Part shown: positions 1-5,874 of the stretch, piece after piece
How positions within the stretch are numbered: the stretch's first letter is position 1
Layout: each line of letters starts with the position of its first letter
IMG/VR virus record: IMGVR_UViG_3300009406_000002
Location: 1-21,613 of that record
Length of the DNA: 21,613 nt
Reading direction: 5' to 3' (one strand)
From: a virus
Notes under the pieces: model-generated
Databases searched by the model: none
The model's input: the letters and a program-made list of their open reading frames with translations, nothing else
What the model was told of the DNA's origin: nothing
Position numbers and translations under genes: made by a program

Positions 1-127
1 GATTTAGAAAACCTTAAAGAAAAAATCAAAATTATGAAGAACGACGATCTCCCTTGGGCTGCAACACATACCTATTTTTTCTTTGAAAACACGTTTTATA
101 TCGATTCAATCGATTATACCTTCAATA
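1..127. repeat. Terminal direct overlap, left copy (circular contig)
   Basis: These 127 bases are identical to the last 127 bases of the window (21487-21613). An exact overlap of this length at the two ends of a contig is what a short-read assembler using a k-mer of 127 leaves when it closes a circle. The reading frame of the gene at the joint continues through the overlap without interruption. The non-redundant circle would be 21,486 bp. Confidence 0.93.
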
Positions 128-522
128 TAAACAATCCGCTTCAAAGTTACCAACGTGCTGCAATGCTTTACTTAGCTAAAAATATAGAAGTTTACATCGA
201 TCAAAATCGTCTATTTTCTAAATCAATTAAAAAGTCACAAGCATATGAAAAAAATAAAGACTTTTTTAAAATAACCCCCACCCTAGGATTCAGATCACTA
301 CTCAGTGCCATATACATGCAATTTTATATATTGCTAAATGAAAACGAAAAAAAAATATGCCCTATTTGTAACGAACCGTTTCTAGCAAGAAGAAAGAATC
401 AAAAATATTGTATTAATAAATTTGATGATACAAAACCATCAGCTTGTAAATTGACAGCAAAGAGCAGAAATTACAGAGCTAATAAAAAAAGAGAAGCACA
501 AGAAAAGACACAAGGAGATTAA
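1..522 (+). CDS. C-terminal part of junction-spanning protein with a zinc finger
   Basis: This is the 3' part of a gene that starts at 21097 and crosses the circular joint; the frame is open from base 1. The whole product is 303 residues. The C-terminal 50 residues hold a probable zinc-binding site: CPIC, then an Arg/Lys-rich stretch, then QKYC and a last Cys in the segment SACK, followed by a basic tail. This resembles the CGNR-type zinc fingers at the end of many Bacillota proteins of unknown role. The rest is helical with a tyrosine- and phenylalanine-rich middle and no motif I recognise. The ATG at 34 has no ribosome site and is internal. The gene ends four bases past the stop of the convergent gene at 519, so the two 3' ends overlap. 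The function is unknown; nucleic-acid binding is an inference from the finger. Confidence 0.85.
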   Translation, partial: DLENLKEKIKIMKNDDLPWAATHTYFFFENTFYIDSIDYTFNINNPLQSYQRAAMLYLAKNIEVYIDQNRLFSKSIKKSQAYEKNKDFFKITPTLGFRSLLSAIYMQFYILLNENEKKICPICNEPFLARRKNQKYCINKFDDTKPSACKLTAKSRNYRANKKREAQEKTQGD

Positions 523-929
523 ATCCCTGTGTCCTTTTTCGAACTCTTAATATAATTAGTTATAAATTCATCTAAATGCTTTTTACTTGCCAATAACTCT
601 TCGTGAGCTGCAGACAACCAAGTGATATTTGAATCTTTTTCATTTACAACCTGTTTTAATTGAGATTTAAAGTGGTTATAAGAAACGAAAAAGGGTTCTA
701 ATTCATAGTGCTGCAACTTTTCTGAATAGTAAACTCTCTTCGCTTCTAAATAACTTTGAAACGATAGATTCAAATAAGTCAATGACAACTGATATTTTGA
801 ATCATCGTTCCCTTCAACCAAAATATCGTAAGCATCCCTAGCATCTGATACAGTATGAGTTAATAAAACTTGAAAATAAGAAGCTACGTTAGATAAATCC
901 TCATGTTCTTGTTTGTCATTAGTACTCAT
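519..929 (-). CDS. Hypothetical helical protein, 136 aa
   Basis: I do not recognise this family. The ATG at 929 follows a strong AAGGAGGG with a normal spacer, so the start is secure. The product is acidic at the N-terminus (MSTNDKQEHEDLSN) and appears almost entirely alpha-helical, with repeated aromatic residues (YLNLSFQSYLEAKRVYYSEKLQHYELEPFF). There are no Cys residues, membrane segments or catalytic motifs. It is downstream of and on the same strand as the nuclease-like gene at 1004-2068, with a 74-base gap, so the two may be cotranscribed. Its 3' end overlaps the convergent zinc-finger gene by four bases. It could be a partner or antidote of the nuclease-like protein, which is speculation from position only. 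Confidence 0.75.
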   Translation of the reverse strand: MSTNDKQEHEDLSNVASYFQVLLTHTVSDARDAYDILVEGNDDSKYQLSLTYLNLSFQSYLEAKRVYYSEKLQHYELEPFFVSYNHFKSQLKQVVNEKDSNITWLSAAHEELLASKKHLDEFITNYIKSSKKDTGI

Positions 930-1003
930 AATAACCCTCCTTGCAATTCTAAGTAAAAAAACAAATTGATCTATGAAATTGTCTAAATACCCTAAATTTA
1001 ATC

Positions 1004-2068
1004 TTAAGGTTCTGGAAAATCTTCAACAGGGAAAACTACCCCAGCTTCTTTTTTAAATTCTTTATACATTTTTATTCTTTCATGGTGCTTCATCTTGTTT
1101 TCTGCCATCCCTTTATCTATAGCGTATTTTTTCAAAATATCCTTATTTTCTAAGAATTTTTTATAATAGTCCTCACTATTTTCAATTAGAATTTTATTAA
1201 AAAAATGGTCGAAATGATCAGGGGGAACATCAGCCTTACCTACTAATCTAATATCAGCAAAACCTAATTTACTTTTATGAATAATCCTCTCCCTAAATTT
1301 ATAATTACTTAATGCCAAAACATCACTTGAAAAGTATTGGAAGTGTGTTTGAAACCCTAAAATACCAAAATGACTGAAAAAACCAGCAGTAGCAATATAA
1401 GAAATTTTTCTTGAAACAATTACAGGTAAACACTCTAAAGTGCAAGCACGTGCTACTGTTCTCCATATTTCAACCGAAGCCGGATATAGCCATTCTCTAA
1501 TATTTTTAGCTTCAATACCAATAGGTATTCCATTATTTTTATCTATTACAAAAACATCAAAACCAGATTTAGAATCGTATTTATATATCTTTTTACCATC
1601 ATAAGCTAAGATTTCTGATCCTGGCAATTTTACTAAATCTCCAACACTATTAAATTCAGGCCCTGCACCAATCATTGAATATTCTTCAGAAGCTATCACA
1701 GTATCTGCAATCATTTTTTCTAAGATATTTCCGCATAAATTTTCATTTTGAACAAACTTTAAAAACATAGAACGCCAACCTTGAAAAGCCTTAAACCGTT
1801 GTAAATCACCACGAGTACCAAAAGTTGCTAAGCCATAAAATTTAGGCGGAGAAACTTCATTTGAAATAGTAGGTAAAAGTATAATTTTTTTCTTAGCTAA
1901 TAAATTGCTTATTGCAGTAGAAAAAACTGCAGGTTCAGCCCTTTGATTAAAAGGACCAGCTTCACTAATTTTTATATCCATATGACGAGTATAAGTTACT
2001 TTATAAGTACGTAGAATATTAAGTATACGTTTTTCTGCAACCCCAACCCAGAACTCAAAACCACTCAA
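1004..2068 (-). CDS. Putative PD-(D/E)XK-fold nuclease with N-terminal wHTH-like region
   Basis: 354 residues from a TTG start preceded by GGTGG at normal distance; no ATG lies nearer than residue 30. Residues 10-65 look like a winged helix (AEKRILNILRTYK, then SNLLAKKKIILLP). Residues 170-190 hold the best motif: D171 in GFDVFV, a turn, then IGIEAKN with E186 and K188. This D-x14-E-x-K pattern is that of PD-(D/E)XK nucleases, and E117 in a preceding helix could complete the site. Residues 200-290 are rich in aromatics and basic residues, and the C-terminus is lysine-rich. Restriction, abortive-infection and plasmid-borne defence nucleases often have this build, so a defence role is plausible. 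No methyltransferase accompanies it. The motif assignment is by eye. Other AT-rich accessory genes surround it. Confidence 0.6.
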   Translation of the reverse strand: MSGFEFWVGVAEKRILNILRTYKVTYTRHMDIKISEAGPFNQRAEPAVFSTAISNLLAKKKIILLPTISNEVSPPKFYGLATFGTRGDLQRFKAFQGWRSMFLKFVQNENLCGNILEKMIADTVIASEEYSMIGAGPEFNSVGDLVKLPGSEILAYDGKKIYKYDSKSGFDVFVIDKNNGIPIGIEAKNIREWLYPASVEIWRTVARACTLECLPVIVSRKISYIATAGFFSHFGILGFQTHFQYFSSDVLALSNYKFRERIIHKSKLGFADIRLVGKADVPPDHFDHFFNKILIENSEDYYKKFLENKDILKKYAIDKGMAENKMKHHERIKMYKEFKKEAGVVFPVEDFPEP

Positions 2069-2466
2069 TGTTTCACCACCTAACGAAACCCTTCAGACCT
2101 AGGGAGACAAAAGGCCTGAGAGTTATCAGTGTTTATAAAGATTTATTAGTATCCTCCCCTGAGAAAAAAAGAAAAAATAAAACATCACAAAAAACCAGAA
2201 AAAAAACACCCAGCAGAAACAGAGAACTCACTGCCCGAAAGAAACTCTAAGTTCATAGCAAGCAGGCTTACGCCCTTAATATAAGCGTACAGACCATTCA
2301 CACTTTTAATTGCTTCTTTAATTTGCTTACATACGAGCGATCTACACTAAGTTTCTTTGCTAATTCAGTCTGTGTCGCCTTTGGGTCCTTCTCTAATGCT
2401 ACCTTCAGATAAATTTAATGCAGTATCGTCCCTCCGTAGAAAGGGATCTGTGAATAATTAGGGGGA
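2069..2466. other. 400-bp gene-poor stretch between the nuclease-like gene and rep
   Basis: There is no intact gene here. The plus-strand frame at 2068-2250 has a lysine/arginine-rich composition set by A-rich DNA and no ribosome site, so I left it out. The part at 2150-2240 has purine-rich plus-strand tracts. The right half holds the HTH gene remnant at 2298-2414. A small hairpin (TCCCT/AGGGA, near 2429-2446) follows the rep stop without a T-run. Confidence 0.6.
2298..2414 (-). pseudogene. Remnant of a gene with a C-terminal helix-turn-helix
   Basis: An open stretch of 38 codons lies between an in-frame TAA at 2415-2417 and the stop at 2298-2300. It encodes a recognisable HTH: KATQTELAKKLSVDRSYVSK, followed by a basic tail. 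It has no usable start codon and no ribosome site, so it looks like the surviving 3' end of a larger gene. The HTH resembles those at the C-terminal end of some plasmid replication or recombinase proteins. It lies just downstream of the rep-like gene on the same strand, so it may once have been the end of that protein or of an older neighbour. Confidence 0.45.
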
Positions 2467-3285
2467 TTAACTATTTAGCCAATGATCATTAGGAATCTCA
2501 CCAGCTGAACGATCTTCACCTGCATCAGATGCGGCCGCTCTTGGATGGATCACGTAGATATAATAACTTTCGATTGCTGTGGTTAGTAAATTGCTGATCG
2601 ATTTTATTTCACCTTTTGTTTTAGAAAGCACGTTGTTTAAGACGATGCAAAAATCATTGATATGTAAGTCGTTTGTAGCTGAAGTGTAAAAAATCTCAAT
2701 ATCCAATAAAGAAACAGAATCATCTATCAATCTATCCATGTTTTGTTTTATTACTTGTTTCATTTTTGTTGGGATTTCTAGCTCGTTTAATTCTTCTATT
2801 TTAGATAGATAGATTGTTTGTTTATTTTCTTTATGTATTTTCTCTTCTTGTGTATTATCTTTCTTGTGTAATTTATTAGCTGCGGGTTTTGAGGTTCTCA
2901 TTTTGAGGTTCTCATTTTGAGGTGCTGAAAACCGGAAGCTCAAAATTTCCCCTTGTTCCGCCTTTTCTATCTCTTTAACATCATCATCAGTGAAAGGTTC
3001 GATACTGAAGTAATGAACATATTCATTTTTGTTTCCGTTGCGTTTTTTTACAGAAACAACATGACTTTCAGCCTCTAATTCTTTCCAGGCATTAGCTATA
3101 CTTGTCTTTTTATTTTTAGGGAATCTTTTATATAGTTCCGTTTTATATAGCACCCAATCTTCAGGATAGGATTGTAGGTTGCACAATAGCCCGATCGCTT
3201 GAAGACTTAAACGAGGATGTTGTAATATCTCCCGTGGAATTGATTCATAACCTTTACCTTTTTTGAAATTTTTAATTTTACTCAT
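2467..3285 (-). CDS. Winged-helix plasmid replication-initiator-like protein
   Basis: 272 residues from the ATG at 3285, nine bases after AGGAGG. The TTG three codons earlier touches the Shine-Dalgarno and is rejected. Residues 5-100 have the layout of Bacillota replication or DnaD-type winged-helix proteins: YESIPREILQHPRLS, then QAIGLLCNLQSYPEDWVLYK, a basic linker, and NAWKELEAESHVVSVKK. A low-complexity linker follows (residues 110-160), then a helical C-terminal half that could be a DnaD-like or oligomerisation domain. Such proteins bind the origin and recruit the helicase loader. A 14-bp tandem repeat inside the gene (2891-2924) could be iterons, and the leader has a terminator-like hairpin as in attenuated rep genes. 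It is a second candidate initiator beside the O-type one at 19851. The Rep call is by layout; a transcription factor cannot be excluded. Confidence 0.6.
   Translation of the reverse strand: MSKIKNFKKGKGYESIPREILQHPRLSLQAIGLLCNLQSYPEDWVLYKTELYKRFPKNKKTSIANAWKELEAESHVVSVKKRNGNKNEYVHYFSIEPFTDDDVKEIEKAEQGEILSFRFSAPQNENLKMRTSKPAANKLHKKDNTQEEKIHKENKQTIYLSKIEELNELEIPTKMKQVIKQNMDRLIDDSVSLLDIEIFYTSATNDLHINDFCIVLNNVLSKTKGEIKSISNLLTTAIESYYIYVIHPRAAASDAGEDRSAGEIPNDHWLNS
2891..2924. repeat. 14-bp tandem repeat inside the rep-like gene
   Basis: Two perfect 14-bp units (GAGGTTCTCATTTT at 2891-2904 and 2905-2918) are followed by a partial third (GAGGT). The unit carries a small dyad (GAG/CTC). Because 14 is not a multiple of three, the same DNA is read as QNEN and then as LKMRT. 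Gain or loss of one copy would shift the rep frame. They could be initiator binding sites or a slippage-prone spot. Eleven bases of the unit recur at 14096-14106. Confidence 0.6.
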
Positions 3286-3321
3286 ATCTGACAACCTCCT
3301 ATTTTTAAGCCCGGATACAGC

Positions 3322-3371
3322 AAAAAAAGCACCGCCTTCCCTTTAGAAAATAAAGGAAAACAGTGCTTTTT
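3322..3371 (-). terminator. Terminator-like hairpin in the rep leader (possible attenuator)
   Basis: AAAAAGCAC pairs with GTGCTTTTT (3324-3332 with 3363-3371), and inside it CCTTTA pairs with TAAAGG (3340-3345 with 3351-3356). On the minus strand the stem ends in seven T at 3328-3322, about 40 bases before the rep start. A terminator between the probable rep promoter and the rep gene suggests transcriptional attenuation. In the plus direction it ends in five T and could also stop antisense transcription. Confidence 0.65.
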
Positions 3372-3383
3372 GATATGAAAGAC

Positions 3384-3412
3384 TTGATTATCAAATAGTA
3401 ATTTTATATAAT
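3384..3412 (+). promoter_or_regulatory. Plus-strand promoter overlapping the rep promoter
   Basis: TTGATT (3384-3389), a 17-base spacer, then a perfect TATAAT (3407-3412). It would fire away from rep, and its -10 overlaps that of the leftward promoter, so the two should compete. The predicted RNA contains the hairpins at 3471-3537. Confidence 0.4.
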
Positions 3413-3430
3413 GACTATACAATAATTCAA
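3403..3430 (-). promoter_or_regulatory. Probable rep promoter
   Basis: On the minus strand TTGAAT (3430-3425) and TATAAA (3408-3403) are separated by 16 bases. Transcription would start near 3396 and pass through the hairpin at 3322-3371 before rep. Confidence 0.5.
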
Positions 3431-3640
3431 GGCTTTTCATTTGCAAGTGTTTTCCCTAGGAGGTTAGGGCGAACGGTTTATAAGTGTTGGTAGCACTTAT
3501 AGACACGCTTTGAAAAGTCTTTTTTATTTGTCCGTTCTATGTAATTATTTACTATTTTAACTCTTATAATCTATCAATGCAACGCAGAGCTTAAAAAGGT
3601 GAAGAAGCATTTCGCCTCCTCACCCTCAATCCAATATGTT
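3431..3640. other. Gene-free region with nested inverted repeats
   Basis: TATAAGTG/CACTTATA (3479-3486, 3494-3501, loop TTGGTAG) lies inside a wider pair GAACGG/CCGTTC (3471-3476, 3532-3537). A T-run follows at 3520-3526. A perfect ribosome-site-like AGGAGGT at 3459-3465 is followed by no start codon. It may be a small plus-strand RNA driven from 3384-3412, or an operator; nothing decides it. The rest (3540-3640) shows no structure I can name. Confidence 0.35.
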
Positions 3641-3790
3641 TTATCGAGTCGTAGTGTTCCCAGCACTGCGACTTTCTGTTTTTCTTCCTTCTTTGTATAT
3701 ATCATCAATAATCTTTTGCGCTTCTGGATCTCCTAATTCAGCTTGTATAACGACTTCTCTTATTATATTAAGTTCTTCGCTTGGTAACAT
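3641..3790 (-). CDS. Small protein, 49 aa, partial paralogue of its upstream neighbour
   Basis: ATG 3790 follows GAGGG with an eight-base spacer. It overlaps the end of the preceding gene by 23 bases, so translation is probably coupled. The sequence begins MLPSEELNIIREVV and contains GDPEAQKIIDDI. The upstream 77-residue protein has GDPEAQKLVNEM in the same place, and the DNA under this motif is nearly identical, so one arose by partial duplication of the other. The role is unknown. Confidence 0.6.
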   Translation of the reverse strand: MLPSEELNIIREVVIQAELGDPEAQKIIDDIYKEGRKTESRSAGNTTTR

Positions 3791-4001
3791 CGGCTAATCC
3801 CTCTTTTCTTTCCAACATCTCATTAACTAACTTTTGTGCTTCTGGATCTCCACGATCTGCGTAGATAGTTAATTGATTCACTATAGCCAACTTATCACCC
3901 TGTTTAAATTTCGTTAGTACCTCGATCACCTCTTCTTTTTGTTCTTCGCTAAGTTGTTCTACTAGGTCGAACATTATCTTTCTGTACATTTGCTTGTCCA
4001 T
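3768..4001 (-). CDS. Small helical protein, 77 aa
   Basis: ATG 4001 follows GGAGGG with a nine-base spacer. The protein is charged and helical: an N-terminal amphipathic segment (MFDLVEQLSEEQKEEVIEVL) is followed by a motif, GDPEAQKLVNEM, that recurs in the next gene. There are no Cys residues or membrane segments. It is the middle of three short genes (4130 to 3641) downstream of one consensus promoter and divergent from a Cro-type regulator. The position suggests a regulated plasmid-maintenance or establishment cassette. I do not recognise the family. Confidence 0.7.
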   Translation of the reverse strand: MDKQMYRKIMFDLVEQLSEEQKEEVIEVLTKFKQGDKLAIVNQLTIYADRGDPEAQKLVNEMLERKEGLADVTKRRT

Positions 4002-4130
4002 TTAATTAATCCCTCCCTTATCATCTGTTTCACCTAACAAGTTACTTAAAAATTGAATGAATAAGTCTAACTGTTCATCATTAAGTTTGCTGATTTTCTC
4101 GTTAAACTCTTCCAAAGTCTGTTCGTTCAT
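4002..4130 (-). CDS. Small acidic helical protein, 42 aa
   Basis: ATG 4130 has AAGGAG upstream with an 11-base spacer. The product, starting MNEQTLEEFNEKISKLNDEQ and ending GGIN, is one or two amphipathic helices. Its stop TAA lies directly next to the ATG of the 77-residue gene, so the two are likely cotranscribed and coupled. Its helix (LNDEQLDLFIQFLSNLL) has the same pattern as the N-terminal helix of that neighbour (LSEEQKEEVIEVLTKF). No function can be assigned. Confidence 0.6.
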   Translation of the reverse strand: MNEQTLEEFNEKISKLNDEQLDLFIQFLSNLLGETDDKGGIN

Positions 4131-4182
4131 GTGCGTTCAATCTCCTTTTTTGTTACATTTTGTATTTAATTATTACTTTATG

Positions 4183-4216
4183 TCGTAATTATATTACTCC
4201 TATCGTAATTTGTCAA
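4183..4216 (-). promoter_or_regulatory. Perfect consensus promoter overlapped by two operator-like repeats
   Basis: On the minus strand TTGACA (4216-4211), a 17-base spacer and TATAAT (4193-4188) match the vegetative consensus exactly. Two copies of AATTACGA (4210-4203 and 4190-4183), 20 bp apart, sit just after the -35 and across the -10. A repressor bound there would block polymerase. The divergent Cro-like gene at 4287 is the obvious candidate. The promoter drives the three small genes at 4130-3641. Confidence 0.75.
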
Positions 4217-4286
4217 ACGATTATTATATTTTATTTCTTCTATATGATATTATATTCCTAAAGAAGTAATTAAGGAGGTAGCAATC

Positions 4287-4496
4287 ATGACAGTAAGATT
4301 TCACGTTTCAGAATTGTTAGGTAAAAATAAAATGACACAAAAACAACTATCAGACGCTACTGGTATTCGTCCAGCTACAATATCAGCCTTATACCATGAG
4401 AGCATAAAACGAATTGATACAAGCCACATCGAGAAGCTCTGTGACGCTTTGGACTGTTCGCTTTCAGAACTTATTACGATAGAAAAGAACACATGA
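4287..4496 (+). CDS. Cro/CI-type (XRE family) HTH regulator, 69 aa
   Basis: ATG 4287 follows AAGGAGGT with a good spacer. The whole 69-residue protein is one HTH domain: MTQKQLSDATGIRPATISAL is the helix-turn-helix (residues 16-35), followed by a helix pair ending CDALDCSLSELI, typical of the compact Cro/C1-type family. It should bind DNA as a dimer in the cytoplasm. It diverges from three small genes, and the shared 150-bp intergenic region has a consensus promoter with two AATTACGA repeats, its likely operators. Two small genes follow on the same strand, and a strong terminator ends the unit at 5138. Confidence 0.85.
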   Translation: MTVRFHVSELLGKNKMTQKQLSDATGIRPATISALYHESIKRIDTSHIEKLCDALDCSLSELITIEKNT

Positions 4497-4571
4497 ATCT
4501 ATGTACTACACGGACCATAACCACTACACCAGTAACTACTCATAGATTTTTGGAAAGGGAGGGCGTTACAT

Positions 4572-4877
4572 ATGCCAGTAACAACATTCACCGACGAAGA
4601 AATTCAAGCATTCGTGACTGAGATCAAGAAGCAATTGATTCCTGTTTTGGTCCAGGAACTACAAGAGAAGCAACTGCCACCGTTACTAACAAGAAAACAA
4701 TTCATGGAGCTTGCAGATGTTAGTGCTGCTAAATGTAATGAGTTGTTCCATCGATCGGACTTTCCGGTAACGAGGGAGCTCGGTCACCCAAGAGTGCCGA
4801 CAAAATTATTTTTTAATTGGATTAATGAAAGTGTTAGGAATACTAGTGAGGTACCGTTGAAACACCCATACAAATAA
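4572..4877 (+). CDS. Excisionase/AlpA-like DNA-binding protein, 101 aa
   Basis: ATG 4572 follows an AAAGGGAGGG stretch. The N-terminal 35 residues form an acidic helix with Gln/Lys-rich ends. The C-terminal half has a MerR/excisionase-like HTH: LLTRKQFMELADVSAAKCNE (residues 38-57), then FPVTRELGHPRVPTKLFFNW, where a wing residue pattern and a terminal Trp are usual for phage and plasmid excisionase-type proteins. No integrase is present in the window, so it more likely regulates transcription or binds an origin than directs excision. It lies 75 bases after the Cro-like gene, so they are probably one operon. Confidence 0.6.
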   Translation: MPVTTFTDEEIQAFVTEIKKQLIPVLVQELQEKQLPPLLTRKQFMELADVSAAKCNELFHRSDFPVTRELGHPRVPTKLFFNWINESVRNTSEVPLKHPYK

Positions 4878-4896
4878 ACAAGAGGGGGAGTTCCAC

Positions 4897-5022
4897 ATGG
4901 CTAACCAACCGTCAGATCAAGCGCTGTTAAACCTAATCAGCTTTTTCAAACGAACAACGGTTCCTAGGTTGATGAAAAAAGAACAAGAAAGGCAAGCGAG
5001 AGAGTTAAAAAATAAAAAATAA
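4897..5022 (+). CDS. Small basic protein, 41 aa
   Basis: ATG 4897 is preceded by AGAGGGGGAG with an eight-base spacer, the main evidence that this short frame is real. The product starts MANQPSDQALLNLISFFKRT and ends with a Lys/Arg/Glu-rich helix (KKEQERQARELKNKK). It has no membrane segment. It is the third gene of the plus-strand unit that begins with the Cro-like regulator. The function is unknown. Confidence 0.55.
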   Translation: MANQPSDQALLNLISFFKRTTVPRLMKKEQERQARELKNKK

Positions 5023-5105
5023 AAACCCCTCTCCGATTACTAGAAGGGTAATGACATTTATGTATAATTTCGTTTATGCAATGTCTTGAGAAGAGGTGGT
5101 TTTTG

Positions 5106-5138
5106 AGCATGTTTCCATTTTGGAAATGTGCTTTTTTT
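5106..5138 (+). terminator. Rho-independent terminator of the 4287-5022 operon
   Basis: AGCATGTTTCC (5106-5116) pairs along all 11 bases with GGAAATGTGCT (5122-5132) through two G-U pairs, with loop ATTTT and then seven T (5132-5138). The same hairpin would also bury an ATG at 5109, which matters if a short toxin frame starts there. Confidence 0.75.
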
Positions 5139-5161
5139 ATTTCCTTGGCTTTTTTCAAAGC

Positions 5162-5187
5162 AAAAACCCCCTTCACAAAGAAGAGGG
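5162..5187 (-). terminator. Terminator of the small RNA
   Basis: On the minus strand CCCTCTTC (5187-5180) pairs with GAAGGGGG (5174-5167), with one T-G pair and a five-base loop, followed by TTTTT at 5166-5162. Confidence 0.75.
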
Positions 5188-5333
5188 TAACATTACATAA
5201 GGGTATAAGCAGGGCGGCAATCCTGATCTCTGGTAACTACCTAATAGGTAGCGCGTGGGGAACCTTTCCCACCTCAAATAACCCTTATGTTATTAATATA
5301 TTCAATCACTGATTTAAAATGTATTGTCTGTAC
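5162..5333 (-). ncRNA. Independent structured small RNA, about 170 nt
   Basis: This RNA has its own promoter (5340-5368) and its own terminator (5162-5187). The body has a closing stem of ten perfect pairs (ACATAAGGGT/ACCCTTATGT, 5281-5290 with 5195-5204). That stem encloses three hairpins: GTGGG/CCCAC (5255-5272), CTACCT/AGGTAG (5237-5251) and CAGG/CCTG (5210-5225). No convincing minus-strand gene lies inside. The layout, with a weak hydrophobic plus-strand frame (from ATG 5109) running into its 3' end, resembles antisense RNAs of type I toxin-antitoxin loci such as txpA/RatA-like pairs. The toxin frame is poor, however, and may be decayed. Other readings are a plasmid-borne regulatory RNA or a trans-acting RNA. 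An Rfam match was not tested. Confidence 0.65.
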
Positions 5334-5339
5334 ACTTAT

Positions 5340-5368
5340 ATTATAACCACAATACGTACTTTTGTAAA
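5340..5368 (-). promoter_or_regulatory. Promoter of the small RNA
   Basis: On the minus strand TTTACA (5368-5363), a 17-base spacer and TATAAT (5345-5340). It lies between the stop of the 5388-5789 gene and the RNA body, so the RNA is a separate unit. The resolvase promoter at 7103-7131 has the same two hexamers and spacing. Confidence 0.7.
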
Positions 5369-5387
5369 CTTGCCGTTACCATTCAGC

Positions 5388-5789
5388 CTATTTAGTGAAG
5401 AAGGAAAATGGATGGATACGTTGAACACGTAAACGTTTTTGGATCTTGTCCTCTCCATTATCTAATATATAAAAGGAGCTCAAAAAGAGGCCAGTTTCTG
5501 CATTAAACTTGATCGGTAATAGAACATTGTCACCTACCACTTTGTATAATTCCAATGTATTAGGCTCCTTAGGATTTTGTCCAGCATAATCAGGAGTGGC
5601 AATCATATTCGGTATATCCAAATGGTACTTTTCAAAATCGTTCCAGTGACCACGCTTCTTTAAGTGCTTCAAAACGCCGGGAGGCATATAAACTTCATTA
5701 CTAGAACATTTAATAGAATAATAGTCGATAATACAGCCAGGAATAAAACCTACCGACTGTGAATATGTAGCATTTAGATTTATTAGCAT
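5388..5789 (-). CDS. Possible PBECR-like (RelE/EndoU-type) RNase-fold protein, 133 aa
   Basis: ATG 5789 has AAAAAGG upstream. The second half is built like phage-associated barnase/EndoU/RelE-type nuclease domains: HLKKRGHWNDFEKYHLDIPN with a conserved-looking His (residues 42-61), then MIATPDYAG and a beta-rich end, NVLLPIKF, LFLSSFYILDN and KRLRVQRIHPF. Such domains are toxins or effectors that cleave RNA, often found alone in phages and mobile elements. The candidate catalytic residues are the His and Lys/Arg of the first motif and the late Ser/Arg. If it is toxic, no antidote is obvious, although the small structured RNA and the small upstream genes are next to it. The call is a pattern judgement. 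Last gene of the minus-strand run that begins with the resolvase. Confidence 0.4.
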   Translation of the reverse strand: MLINLNATYSQSVGFIPGCIIDYYSIKCSSNEVYMPPGVLKHLKKRGHWNDFEKYHLDIPNMIATPDYAGQNPKEPNTLELYKVVGDNVLLPIKFNAETGLFLSSFYILDNGEDKIQKRLRVQRIHPFSFFTK

Positions 5790-5874
5790 AGCATTACAAC
5801 CTTTTTAGAGTTTATCCTCCAAGTATAGAGCAAAAAACAAAATTGAACATCTCAATCATCATGAAAGACTATCG

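Noticed and set aside
34-36. ATG 34 as the start of a 162-residue gene
   Set aside because: There is no ribosome site. The frame is open to base 1 and continues from 21097 across the joint.
2068-2250. Plus-strand frame of 60 codons, Lys/Arg-rich
   Set aside because: There is no ribosome site, it overlaps the start of the nuclease-like gene, and its composition reflects A-rich DNA.
5076-5312. Plus-strand frame of 78 codons with a hydrophobic start
   Set aside because: It runs through a strong terminator (5106-5138) and the body of the small RNA. Only a short toxin-like segment from ATG 5109 could be real, and that is discussed as a hypothesis.
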